DNA of 64,000 nucleotides, taken from Archilochus colubris. Taxonomy: Eukaryota > Chordata > Aves > Apodiformes > Trochilidae. The notes under the pieces were generated by a model. That model worked only from the letters and a program-made list of their open reading frames with translations. It was not told where the DNA came from and did not search any database. Position numbers and translations under genes: made by a program. The DNA is taken from positions 36,343,609 through 36,407,608 of the forward strand of contig CM041084.1 of NCBI GenBank assembly GCA_023079485.1, written 5' to 3'. Of this stretch, positions 26,921-39,645 are shown piece by piece (the first letter of the stretch is position 1; each line of letters opens with the position of its first letter).

Positions 26921-26999
26921 TTTTTTTTGTTTGTGTGGTATTTTTGTTTTGTTGTTTTGTTTGTTGTTTTTGTTTTGGTTTTGTTGGTTTTTTTTTGTA
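26921..26999 (+). repeat. T/G-rich low-complexity tract
   Basis: Nearly 80 bases of TTTTG, TTTG and TTGG units without A or C, apart from one A near 26940. Confidence 0.9.
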
Positions 27000-29900
27000 A
27001 ACAAGAATGTGTAAGTATTCTGATCCACATAGTCTATACTGAAACTCCTAGTTGAAATTTGAGCTTGGAATTCATCTTGAAAGACTAGAAGCAGACCTTA
27101 ATAAATCCAGAGAGACAAGCAAAATCAAATTATTTAAGACTTTTCTTAAAAGATGGATTGGTTCCAGGTCTCAAACACTTATTGTATTCTGCCTAAAATT
27201 CCAGGGGGAAGCAAAAGTAATTAATCCTGAAAATTATATTGAAAAGCTGCTCAAGTTATGGTTCAGTGCAATAAAAGGAAAGAAACCCCTGCTAATATTT
27301 ATACACTATCCTTAAGTTGTCTCACTCAATATTACAGTGTCAAGTTGAATGCTTCGGTAGAAAAAAGTTAAAAAAAAAAAAACCACAACCAAACAAAAAA
27401 CCTCTGATTATTTTTTTTTAATGGAAAAAAAATCTAAAATAAACCATGAAAGGACAATAGTTACTGATGGACCTCAGTGATAATGCAGGAAAAAATTGGG
27501 AAGTGGGTGACAAATCAGATCAGTAGATGAACCTGGTGTTTTAATAAATTTTAATCTATTTAACTGGTAACCCTCTGGCAGTGATTAGAAGTTCTTATTT
27601 CAGACTTCAATGTTCTCAAGGCTCCTTTGGCAGACTCTAAAGTGCTAACTTTGTTAAAACTATTTTTTTTTTTTTTAATTGAGTGTTTGTATTGCAATAG
27701 AATTTCAGTATAGATTATTCAGGCACCAGTAAGGATATTCTTTGAAATATCAACACTCAGGTTTGAATGGGGACTGCCAGGAGGAGGTGACATTTAAAGC
27801 TCAGTGACGTGAACTGTGTGAGGTACCTCTTTTATTCATTTATTTTAGCATTTATTTATTTGAATGGATCTGTGCCAGGCCAGATTTACCTAGCAGCTGG
27901 TCATTGTGTTTCTAATATGATAATTGTGTCATGCTGAAAAGGAAGAATATTTAAAGCTTACATTTTTTTGTGTATCTGGCTCTTATAATTTAAAAAAAGC
28001 AGCTTTTGTATTATTCAGTATCACGTGGGTGACCAACATTAAAAATATTTTATTTTCTAATCTATCTCTTTAAGCTGATTGCTTAGCTTCTGCATATGAA
28101 AGCAGCTCTTCCAACAGGTAGTTAAAAATTCAAACCTTGTTAAGTGTTACATGAAAACATATAAAGACATAAAGGGTGTTTAAATGCTACTTTGAGGTAA
28201 ATTATGTGTTTAAATTCATTATTATGAACTTATGTTTAATGTGATTCACATACATACACAACTACCTTCATCTGGGCACTGGAGAGTCAGTTTTGTGAAA
28301 GTATTTATATGGCACACTGTAAGATGCCAGGTTTTGGATTAAGGCACCCTGAGTATGGTCTCTGCTGTCAGCTTCATTCTGTTACTTTTATGAAATCTAT
28401 CACTTAGACATTCAAGAATAAATAACACTGAGTTACATACTGTTCTGTATTACAGATGAAGTTTTGCTGATGTTATAAGTGGTGTTTGGTGAATTGGAAC
28501 AATAGTCCTCAAATGAAATAATAGCTTCCTGCTTATGTTTGCTCCTTATTAATTTGCTGTACATAATTAGGAAATAAGAAAATATATAGTTAGAAGCAGG
28601 ACATGAGAATTTCAGTATAGCTAGGCTGTATAAAAGGTGAGAATAACAATGAAGAGAATAAGGCATTGATTGTTGTGACACAAAATACAAAGCCTATAAA
28701 GGAGAAAAAAGCATTAGTGTGAATTTTATGTTCAGACTGTAGCTGGAAGTATTGCATTATCTTTCACAAAATTCATCTGCTCTCTAGCAGTTGCTGCAGA
28801 AACTTCTTTAAGATTATAATGAAACAGAATGGATTGGTGGGCTAACAGTATATAATTGATACCATCAAATCCAAATAAAGATTATTAACTTTCAAAACCA
28901 GATAAACTTAGAGTTAAGGTCATCATAATTTTTTTAGGTAGAAATTGAATACACCAAGTGAGTCTGGGCAGCTATTTGTGATGTTGGTTTTTATTTTATT
29001 CTTCCTCTTTGAGGTTTTGGTTCTGGCTCTGAAAGTCCACCTAACACCATCCTCTAAACTTCTGCATGTTTGTACAATCCAAGTCCACAACACCTGCAGT
29101 GACAGCAGCAGTATATGGATCAAGTGTAAACTTGCAACACAGCTTCCAGCCCATGCCATGGCTTTAAACATTGCACAACACACACGTTTTGTAACTCCAG
29201 TGCTCTCAGTCTAATTACACAGGAGGAGAGCTGGACTTTTAGTCTATTCAGGAGCTTTCAAACACGTAAGTAACCAGGTCATGCTATGGCTAGAGGCAAA
29301 CATTGATCACAGTACTGGAAAACTGTGTTGAGAGTTTAATACTTCAGTATGCTTATCTTACAAAATACATTTGAGCAAGTGCTAAAAGCGTTTCACTATA
29401 TCAGAGATTAATGTTAAGCATATTAAACATCCTATATTAGTATATGTTTTAAGTATCTTGATGAATCAGCTCTGGAGAACATAAACTTGTGCTTATAGGA
29501 CAAGAGCATTGATTACAAGTTCATTTCTTAAAAAGTTAAAAAGAAAAAAACCCAAAGCATGTGCTGATCTTAGCATAAGTTGTACTCAGGGTATTGCTAT
29601 AGTTGCATTAGCCATGTCTGTCTGTGTATTGAAATATTTTGGCCAAAATATACATATGCAAGTTGTCTTCTTGTAGTTCAAAATCCAGTAAGTGAAAATA
29701 CTAATTTGATTGAATTTGTGTTAGTTGTAAGATTTATAGTACCATATTGTTCAATAAAGCTATGGAAAAGGAGGCACAGCTAGATGTGAAAATAATTTCC
29801 AACCTTATGTATCACACTTCCGTAGTTTAAAAATTTATGTATGATGCCACTGATATCAATAAGCAGGTCATTAACTTCTGTTTTCACTTGGGGAAACAGT

Positions 29901-30080
29901 ATGACCAAATTTTACTTCTTTTTCTTTTTTTTTTTTTTTTTTCAAGTTAATGCTTTCCAGAATCAGCCATATTCTTCTTTTTTTTCTCATTAAAAATACT
30001 TCAGCTGCTGCTTATGGTAAAGCTGCTCATTCAGAGGCATTATTTTGGAAAATAAGGGCCCAGATCACAGGTTGCTCAGG

Positions 30081-30110
30081 AGCCAGATTTTCAAAGCATT
30101 TAAGGTCTGA
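30081..30110 (+). repeat. Possible relic of an ancient palindromic amniote repeat
   Basis: AGCCAGATTTTCAAAGCATTT resembles the terminal part of an old amniote repeat whose ends read 'ccagattttcaaag(g)...'. Only about 30 bases match and no opposite terminus is evident nearby. Confidence 0.3.
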
Positions 30111-31646
30111 CTGCATCATCTTTCAGCTCTTGCTGTTGGCTGACTGAAGAGGTCACTGCCCCTAACCACTCATCCCTTCTCTCTGCTCACTTTGGATTTT
30201 CCCTGACAGGTGTTCTCAGCTGCTTTTAGCATCTTTGCCAGAATGGGCTGGATAAGTAAAGATTATCTTAGGAATGATTATGTGTGAGAAATGAGGAGTT
30301 ATTAAGAATCTGTGAGAAGGGGAATGAGGGTTCTATCTGTAAATAATTTCCATCATACAAAGGGGAGGAGAAAGTGAGAAACCCTCTTTACACATCCAGT
30401 GTTATTTACAGGAAAAAAAAAAAATTAAGTGACCCCCAGGGGGCAAAATTTCATAAGGTAATTAAACATTCTGCACCATTCCTACCTTCCCCTTTAAGCA
30501 TCTAAAAACCTTTGTAAATTTGATCTTTAGCAGTTAGTATCTTCAACTCAATGTTTTACCTGAATTTAATTGAAATTTGAAAAAGCTGAAGCTGATCCTT
30601 GTACTTTTAGTCAATAAATAGTGATATGGGGAGAAGAAGGAATTGAAATCCATCTAATAATTCTCTCCTATTAGACAAAAATGCTTTAATAGAGGTACAA
30701 GTATTTCAAAGGTTAGCAAAAAGAAACTGCAAAAATTATTCCATTTCTTGATAGTAAGAAAATAAGAATGTAATGTCAATGTAAAAATGTCAAGGTGGTT
30801 TCTGTTCTGCTTTAAAGGATGTTAAAGTTCAAATGAAATTTCATGTTTTGTGCTAATTTAGGTAGAATAAGAGCCCTAGAAGCCAAAGGTGTTACTATAT
30901 GAGGTTGGACTTTCAATATAAGAATGTCAATATTTAGAAGCTATGGCAAATGCAGAATACTCATACCAAAGTCTGAAAATGGACTCAAATATGCAGGCAT
31001 CCCAAACTTGGAAAAATGCGTTCAGTCTTTTGAAATTAATTGGTTGCAAAGAACAATAGGAATAGTCAAAATTTATTAAAATAAAACAGAGCCACAGTAT
31101 TAATTCAAGTTACTAACTTTGCCAAGTTGTCTTGCCAAAAAGGACACAATTAATTCTGTAGACAGTGAGGATGTTGCGAATGACAACCTAGACTTTGAGG
31201 AAATATGGAGGAATAGAGAAGGAAAAGAAAAGCATAGCTTGAATGAAGGGAGGAAGAAATATCTTGCTGGAGTTCTTCAGACAAGTAACTAGATGGTCTC
31301 AAGCAGGTACTCTGGGGTGGTGCTGGCTGCTGCAGCAGCTGGGGCTCTGTTCCTGTCTTGGAGAGCTTATTGGGTAAATAAAGTGCCTAACACCTCTTAG
31401 GCCAGCTCAGAGACACGTGATCTCTTATGCTAGTGCTGCACAACATGTTTGGTCTCACATTCACATGAAATAGCTGAGCATGGGAGTTGTAAAGGGAATT
31501 GTAAAGAGAGTTTGGAGAAGAAGAACGTTCGCTGCTGGAGCTGTGACTCCTGGGAGTGTGTGAGTGATGCTTGTTTTGGGGGTCTTGTATTCCCATTGAG
31601 GAAATGAGCTTCAGCTGCCACCATGAGGCTTAAAAACAATGATAGG

Positions 31647-31652
31647 ATCAGC
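31647..31652. repeat. Target-site duplication, left copy
   Basis: ATCAGC directly abuts the TG end of the solo LTR and is repeated exactly after its CA end. Confidence 0.8.
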
Positions 31653-31975
31653 TGTAGTGAAATGAGGCAACCAGGTGCCACTAATTACCAGGCAGTGGGC
31701 ATGAGCTTGTGTTAAGCCCACCTGTGCCTGATTAGGGCGGGCCCCAACTGCGCATGAGCAGGATTAGGGGGCCAATAAAAGGTGAGGCTTGAAGCACAGG
31801 CTCAGCTCAGTCCTGAGCAAGCCAGCAGAGAGGTCAGTCGAATCCAGAGCAGTAGCACTGAGCCAGGCTAACCAGTCCTGAGGGCAACAGACTCAGGGCA
31901 CTGTCTGTGCACTTCTGCTGGGACACCTGTTGGACCTCAGAGCGCCGTGCCCTAAGAGAGATTCGTCTTGCAACA
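31653..31975 (+). mobile_element. Solo LTR of an endogenous retrovirus (323 bp)
   Basis: The element starts TGTAGTGA and ends CTTGCAACA, the TG...CA termini of an LTR. It is flanked by a perfect 6-bp direct repeat, ATCAGC, at 31647-31652 and 31976-31981, as expected of a target-site duplication. Inside are a GC-rich stretch (GGGCGGGCC near 31736) and an AATAAAAGG element at 31774-31782 that could act as TATA box or polyadenylation signal. No internal viral genes or second LTR lie next to it, so it is what remains after LTR-LTR recombination. Six-base duplications are typical of class II (alpha/beta-like, ERVK) elements, while class I and ERVL usually make 4-5 bp. The family name cannot be given without a repeat library. 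Strand is inferred from the promoter-like order of motifs. Confidence 0.8.
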
Positions 31976-31981
31976 ATCAGC
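31976..31981. repeat. Target-site duplication, right copy
   Basis: ATCAGC directly follows the CA end of the solo LTR and matches the left copy exactly. Confidence 0.8.
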
Positions 31982-34900
31982 CACATAGACTCCCATTTTA
32001 CTTCTCTAATAATCTACTTTAGCCTGATGATTCCCAAATTTTTGCTTCTCTTGTTTACTAGGTGTAATATTAGTAAACTCCTTAGACTTTTTCAGTAGGC
32101 ATTTTTGTGGGCAAATCACCCATATTCTGTTATAATAATTCCTTTTTTCTTGTAACTAAAAATTCTGAGACCCCCACTTTGTGCAACAGTTTTGATCATG
32201 TATCAGTTTTTTTCCAACTGTCCAAGTATTCACCTGTCACACAGTCTATCACAAAGTTTGAACTACAAACTATACACTTAAAGATGAGAGAAAATAGCAA
32301 TGTCTCTTTCAGTTCCTAAAAAAAGAAAAAAAAATTGATGTCAGAACAAAACTTGTGATTCTTCCCTCCCCATTGCAGAAAGTTCTATAATGTTCGAGCT
32401 AGAAAAATCTCCCTCCAACCATTTACATAGCATGGATAATATCTGCTTATTAACCTGCCTAGTAAATATTTGACAAATTTCTAGTGAGGAAAAAGCTGCT
32501 TGGATTTTAGGAAAGGCAATGTTTATTTGGAAAATATATTTAGTAATTTTAAATTTACCAAGATAAATATCATTCAGGTAAAATACACACTGTAAACTGC
32601 AACTACATGTCTATGTGTATATATAGCTTCAAACAAAAGCTGTTGACAAAGAAATTCTCTTTTCATATCCCTTAATTCTGAGTGTTCTTCTGTCAGACAG
32701 CACATATTTGGGATATATTATAAAGACCTGCTCATGACATGAATATATTTGTTAGTTCACTTGAGTAAAGCTGTGATTCTTATTTTTGTAAGGCTTTTGA
32801 TTGTTTTTTTCTATGGTTAATGTGGTAGAGCAAGGTTACTAGAAAAATGGTACTGAAAGTTGGTAAAATTAATTCTGTTCAAATCTTGAATTTCAAGATA
32901 CATATTTTTCAGCTCACACTACATATGATTCCACTTTATTTGATCCCACCGTATTACTATAGATAAAATAATTCTCCCCTCTGTTGTATGACAGTAGATC
33001 AAATATATGAAAGTGACTGTATATTCTGTCACTTAGTGTGAAACAAATTAAGGTTTGGGCTAAAATAATCTGAAAAAGGTTTTAGTACAAGCAGAATAAT
33101 AACCATTTCTGGAAAATAAATATATATAGAAAATATATATATAAATATATAGACAAATCTTTTCCATGAGTAGAATGACTCAAAAAAAAAATGTTTTTAA
33201 AGTACTCGTGGGTTTTAGTATGCTCATTTTTTATGATGTTGGAAGAATCTGTGAGTCTTCTTGGGACAAATTCTGCATTATCCATGCTTTAATACTTTAA
33301 TTTCATCTCTTCATAGGACAAAAAGTGCTGACACAAACTCTGTACCGAGTTATAAACTGCACTGTAACAGCAAATGCCAACCTAGATAAAAGATTAGTCT
33401 CAAAAAAATTGTACCAAGAATATGCCAACTAGTATATGCAAAAAGGATCAGGATATTAATTTAACCTGACTAGGGAGTAGATTATACTATAAATAGAACT
33501 CTGAGACTGCGCCTACTGCAAGGCTGGTCATTTCCTACTAAATCCATTGCATGAATATTTGCCCTAATCCTGTAATGTGATCCTCAGTCTAATCTCTGCC
33601 CCCACCTATTACACTGCACTAATTTTGCTCTGCTGTGCATACACAAGGTTTACTTGCTCAGATGCACTGCAGGATCAGAGCAAAGGCACTGCAGGTAGAT
33701 GGAACACAAAGGAGTATAGAAAGGATTTTATATGGGAAGCAAGCTAACAGAGGATTGACACACCTGAAATCCCAGATTCTTGGAAATATTGAAAATAATT
33801 GAGAAAGGTCAAAATCTGAATAAAATCGAGGATTCTCCAAGTTCAAAGTGTCATGTGGAAACTATTTTGGAGCTCACTGGTGTTCAAGATCAATTTCTTC
33901 AGCTGAAGTCCAAACATGACCTTTTATTTTAGCCCTGTTGGGGTTACCTGGGAGAAGAGCACACAAAACCTAGGTGGTCACGATTCAGCTTAACCCTGAG
34001 TTGCATAGTCTGAATTTTTCAGTCACAGACAAAAATACTGTCCTTTTTTTTCTCTTGGCCTCTGGACAACTAAGCAGTGCCTGCATCTGCTGCCATTTAT
34101 TCTCTTAAACCTTGTGCCTGGTGTGCTGCCCGCTCCTCTTTTTAGATATCATCTCCTCCTACTCAAATCCCTTTTCTGTAATGTTTGCATATGTTGCACC
34201 ACAGATTTAGTCTAAAGGTTATTCCTGTGCCAAACACAGTAACTTTCACCTGTTAGATGCTTCCTTCTACTATTTTCTAACTCTCTGATTAGTATCTTGC
34301 TCTTTGACAAAGAGTTTTTTCTCCAGAAAAAGTGCTCTTTTTTTCCCCTGGAGTATTATTCTATTTTTATCCCATTTCAGTGTCTTATTTCACAAATGTA
34401 TAACTTAAAGTGTGCACATTTATTTAAGAAAATCTTTCCACAATAAGCAAGAAGTATCTTTTTCCAATGAGAATGGAAACAGACGTAGTTTATTCCATTT
34501 TTTTTTAAAGATACCAAGCGTCTCCTAGGTAGAAAAACGTGGGACTACTGAAGTACTTTTACTAGTTCTGATGTTTAGGTGGCCTCATGAGAAGAACAGC
34601 TAATGAAAGTTTTAGTAAGATGGGAAAGAAGTTGATAAATTGGAGAAAATTAAAAAGCAGATCAATCAGTATAAAGGCTGATCTGTTGTACTCTTCGTGG
34701 ATCAGGTTATCCTCTTGTTCCTTAATTACAGTTTATGTGTTGTCTTCTAAAGAAGTTCTAATGTAGAAATACTGCACATTAAAAGGTTTTGGGTTTTGTT
34801 GTGAGTGTTGCTTTTTTTCTGTTGGTTTGGGGTTTTTTTATATGTTTTTTTAAATTATCATGCAATTGATTTAAAAATAGGGATTAAGAAAAGAAATATA

Positions 34901-37900
34901 TATGAACCACTGGTATAAAAGAAAAGTCATGTAATCTGAACTGTGGTTAACAAAAGTTGTGGGAAATGGTTCCTGTTGTTTTTCCTGTCTTTCTGAAAGG
35001 GCATATGTATTGCAGCATCTTTATCAATTTTATACATTCCAGTTGATGTGAGGATTCTTGAAATATATCTAACCCACTACAATTATTTTAAAATCAGTAT
35101 TTTTTCTCTTCTCTTTACTCTTTTCCTTCACCAATTAACAAGCAAGGTGTTGTATTTAGAGTGCTGCAATTAGTTAAATGAAACACAGAAAATAATATCA
35201 TGGGATATACTCCCTGTTTTGTCTTTAAACTTTCCACCTTGACCAGTTGGCTAATATTGAGTTATTTGTGCCAACCTGGTTGCATTACATGACAATACAC
35301 ACTCACTCTTTCTCTCTCTCCCCACTATATGTTCATAAACTATATATAATGTTCATAAATATTTTTTAATACTGTGCATATGCTTGTGGTGTCTGAGGAA
35401 TTATATCTCTGTAAATACTTGTGGTTTTGGACTTAAAAGGGCCTGAGATGTAAGACAAATGCATAGTATAGTTTGCAGGTTTGAAAGACAAAAGAAGGCT
35501 TTTGTCTGCTTGGAATGTATTTAGCTGTAGTTTGTACACTTTAACACATTGCTGTTAATCCTTTGTGCTGTGTCTTGTAATACTTGTGTTACTCAACTTT
35601 AGGTATTTAGTCATTAAGACTTTTCAGTATTTTTTAAGTATTTCTCTTTTTGGTAACCATACTCAAGTGTGGTTCTACTGTACCCAGGGTCATGTTCCAT
35701 AATAAATGGCAACAACAGTGTCTGCTAAAAAGATAAAAAATAAACACTAGATTGTTTAAAAACTGAAAAGGGGAGGGAGGGGAAACAGTGAACCCCATCT
35801 GTTTTCAGCAGAGGCTACAAATAACTCACAACTAACTCTTGCCAAAATATTTGACCCTAATGAGGTTGTGTTTTTATGAATAAGTTGTCTGTTTTTTAAG
35901 TATGCTTTCACTTTGTGGACAGGTATTTTGAAATTATGGTAATATATTTTGAAGAGACAAACACATCTTTCTATAGCAATGTAAGTTTTTAAGCCACTAC
36001 TTAGGACTTTTTAGTGATATGTCAAATACACTTTTTGATCTGTCTTTATTATATTTGCAGTTTTCTAAGGCCAAGATTAAAGACATTAAGGTATCTTTAA
36101 AGTATATGTCCATAAAGATACAACATGTATTGTGGTAGTAATTACATTTGGCCTGCCATGACTCTTAACTCTGAATTCTAACTATGGAAAACAATGCTAA
36201 AATGACTGAAGTTTGCAAACATTGTCCAGTTATTGTTTAGACACTGTGAAAAATACTAAAAAATACATTTATTATAACTATATAATGAGGAAAAAAACCC
36301 TCAATTTTCCCTATTGGGATCTTCCTAAGGTCAAACTTACTATCTGTCTTCAAATACTGCTGTTTACTTCTGTGAAGCTTGATAATTGCAGTTTTAAGAA
36401 AAATCATTTTTACTGTTCACACCTGAAGGGAACCATATAATTGAGTGGCATCCCTATTTTCAAAAAGAACCCCTAAATATCTAAGAGCTTGGACCTGTGT
36501 CTCACCAGTAAGATGTTTTTGCAGCAAAACTCTATGTCAGGTCTAATTTATGTCTTCATTTTAAAAGTCTATTAAAAATACATTCATCATCACAGCACTA
36601 ATTTCTGTATCTTTATGATACGCAGTGGTAGAAATAATTGTGCTTTACAACACAGAACTCCTGAAGGCTATTGAACAAGTTTTATTTCCTAATGTTAAAT
36701 TTTAATATGAGATTTTTCACTTTTTAAAATGCAGTAAAATCCAAGAGATTGGTAGGAATAAAAACCATTAACGTTGCCTAGGCTTTTTATTAATGAATCC
36801 TCTGTCAAGGCAATTCTACTGAAAACAAAATTGAAGATGACATCTACCAAAATACAAATCTCTGCTGCCTTTTGAATTTTCTTTGTCTTGATGGTCTTTC
36901 GTGACTTGCAGTGATTTATAAAAAACAACTTTGCTGTCATTTACTGCTCTGTTGTCACTTCATGAATGGTCACCAAAATCTTAATTTGCAGTAGCACCAC
37001 AGCACTGCTAGGGATGAGCATAGCTTTACTGCTTATAACTTTTGGCATTACCTGTGTTGTTTTGCAAGTCATAAATACTATTAAAGTGGAAACAATGGGT
37101 CTCATCTTGCTCTCTGTTGCACTAATGTTAAGTCTCAAAGAATATCATTGAATCGTGTGAGTTTTTATAGTAATACTGAGGATGCTTAGGTCCCTTATAA
37201 ATTGTGTTCTAAAAATACCAGGTTGGGAACAGAAGTAATTATTTTCCACTTATCCAGTCTAATCATGTAAGAAAAGGTGTAAAGAAATGCGTGCTGACTT
37301 CTGAGTTGTACTTTAATGCTGGTGTTTGAAAAGTGATTGAGAAGTTTAAATGCTTATTTCCCGGTGTTCAGGGTTTATCCATGTGGAAGCATTGTAGCAT
37401 AACTTCTAATTAGCTTCTGTGGAGGAAGATCATGCTTAAGGCTTAAAAGCAAATCCCATATCTAGAGCTCTGCTTTTGAGTGTTGTCTTTATTCAAAACA
37501 TCCTACTCTGGCTCCTACAAAAAACTGTAATTTCTTTTAGGCTGAATTCTCCCTTGCTTTCTTTGAGCATTTCCTTACCTTCCAAGACCAGAATTGTTTG
37601 CATTCTGAATTCAAGGAGATAAGAGTTAATAGATTATTAATTTTTATGACTGAAATAGTTTTAAACTCCATAAATAAGTGAAATTGGGATATTACTATAA
37701 AGAAATTCTTAACTGCCTCATCGCTGGTTATTCAAAAGAAAGAATTTGGAACAAAAACATGAACTGGTGAACTGAAACAGCAATGTTGATTTGAGCTGTA
37801 GGATAGTCTACAAGATTCTTTAACATCAACATCACTGAGGTAAACAGGCATGCAATGTCTATCATAGCCAGGAAATACACAAATAAGTTATTACAGTGCT

Positions 37901-38805
37901 CCAATCTTTTCTAAATCCAACTTTATTTTCTCACATAGATTTGAGAATAAAACTTCTGTTTTTACTTAGTTACAGTAAGCTTCAACATCTCTAGAAGTGT
38001 AATGTGATTTGTTTCTGTTTTCAAATGGAAACCAAACTTGATTCAAACTAGGTATTGCTTATTCAGTTTTGGATGCTAATTCTGTGCATAGAGGTATGCT
38101 TATGTTTTAAGCAGCATTTTCCCCATAAACAACGATGATGATTTTTTCCCACATGATGGTGCTCAATTAAAGATAGAACAAGTCAGTGTCTTGTTAATTC
38201 CTTGTTGCTTGAAATGTGGTTCTGTGATTTTCAGAATAGTATCCAAGCATCTCTTGAATGGCAACTGCTAATTCATTTCCAGCTTTATCAGATGATTTTG
38301 TAAAATTTAGTTGTTACAAAAACATGAACAATATCCACACAGTCCTGAGAGATGAGAACTATGATCCATTATGGGCAAACCCAGCAATTCTATAACCCTA
38401 TTAATTTTGTGATCTGTAGTCTATTCATCCTTTACTCATTTCTATTTTGACAACAAAATTATCCTCAGGTCTTAATTCACCTTCTACTTTTCAGAAGACA
38501 TGAGTCAGCATCTCCTCTTCATACAAATCTGACAAACACTTGAGACTTCGCTATGTGAATGTATGATGAGCTTTCTAACTATACAAAGACCAAATCAAGA
38601 TTGTATAGACCATAACCATTCTGTGTAGCTGAACAATAGCAATAATGAAATTATTCATTGTGATTTCAAAAGAAAATACAAAACCACAAATTGCAGTATA
38701 ATATGCTGGGGATAGTGGTCCAGCTGGAACCTTTTGAATCTACCACATTGATTTTGCAGTACATTATTGCATGGTGTGTCTGTGAACATTGGTAAGCTTG
38801 CAGCC
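31982..38805. other. Intergenic desert, no gene seen
   Basis: AT-rich sequence with a TATATA-rich stretch at 33118-33151 and a T/G tract at 34786-34850. The frame at 36966-37151 (+) is hydrophobic but short and without family resemblance. Confidence 0.7.
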
Positions 38806-38844
38806 TTTATTTACACCAGCACAAAAGGCCTTTTGCCAAATTTT

Positions 38845-39265
38845 TCATAGGTGTTTGCCAGCAGCAGAAGAAAAGTGTGTCTTGAATCTTTGACTTCCAG
38901 ATCCCATCATATATGGATTCTTCTGCTTTCCTTCCTTGAACCATGCTTGTTTGACTCTTTCATCCCCAACTGGGAACTCAATCCAGTCCTTTATTTTCCC
39001 CAAGTCATTCTTTTTAACTCTCCAGCCTGTTTTCTTTCTTCCTTTTCACCCTGGCCCTGTTGTTTTGCCCCATTGTTTCAGAGCTGCTGCTCTTCATCTC
39101 CTGCTGCTCATCTTGTACCTTGTTTGCACCAAGTAATTCAGCCGTGATATGTTTCCGAGTGACCCTTTTGGATTTTTCTTCTCCTGACTTCTGTTTCCTG
39201 CCTAATGCCCCAAGGGTTTCCAGGTTCTTTACAGAGCTCTGGCTTTTCCTATAACAACTTTCCAT
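38845..39265 (-). pseudogene. Coding-like remnant, two frames, gene unidentified
   Basis: On the minus strand, 39265-39014 is open for 83 codons and rich in Lys, Glu, Arg, Ser and Gln (for example RKQKSGEEKSKRVTRKHI). Its stop is overlapped by a second open frame (39045-38845, 66 codons) shifted by one base, which continues in similar style (IKDWIEFPVGDERVKQAWF, then MMGSGSQRFKTHFSS). A polyadenylation signal AATAAA follows at 38811-38806, 34 bases after the second stop. This is what a 3' coding end carrying one frameshift would look like. No protein family is recognised, and no 3' poly-A tail is visible to prove a retrocopy. The purine-rich strand alone could generate such composition. Confidence 0.3.
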
Positions 39266-39486
39266 TTGCCCTCACTGGTTTCTCCCTGATCTCTAATCAT
39301 GTTTCTTTGTCACTTGAATCTTCAAAATGGCTGATTTTTTTTTTTTTTTTTTTTTTTAGAAGAAATGTCAGAGAGATGTTCTGTGTGAAGCAGACAAAAA
39401 AAACTGGCAAAATCTTATACATTAGAAATCATGGTGTTACAACAGGAATTGCAGGCAGATGTGTAATTACATGTAGGGTTCTGTAA

Positions 39487-39645
39487 CTTACTGGCTCAGA
39501 CCAAAGGTCTGTCTAACCCATGGTTAGCAGCAGAGAGTGAAAGAAGAGTATATGAATGAGATGAACATTTTAACAACTTTTCTCGTGGGCTTTTCCAGTT
39601 GCTATAGAGCAACTTGGTTGCTCCCTGAGACAGAGGTGGGGTCTT
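39487..39645 (+). repeat. Ancient interspersed repeat fragment, class uncertain
   Basis: TTACTGGCTCAGACCAAAGGTCT followed by AGAAGAGTATATGAATGAG (in pieces) and CAGAGGTGGGGTCTT resembles, in order and spacing, an old repeat found widely in sauropsid intergenic DNA. That repeat has the hallmark 'ctggctcagaccaaaggtc(c/t)'. I recognise it from memory only and cannot name the family; a CR1/L3-type origin is possible. It is highly diverged and non-coding. Confidence 0.45.

Larger units (their letters stand above)
23524..31646. other. Intergenic desert, no gene seen
   Basis: AT-rich DNA with the T/G tract at 26921-26999, an A/C tract at 27369-27402, a T18 run at 29925-29942 and a repeat relic at 30081-30110. 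The last 350 bases before the solo LTR are somewhat more GC-rich and carry a GTAAATAAAGTGCC motif (31374-31387), possibly a second old retroelement piece; no termini were found. Confidence 0.65.

Noticed and set aside
36941..37151. Open frames on both strands, plus-strand one strongly hydrophobic
   Set aside because: Hydrophobicity follows from T-rich sequence; 61 codons with no context.
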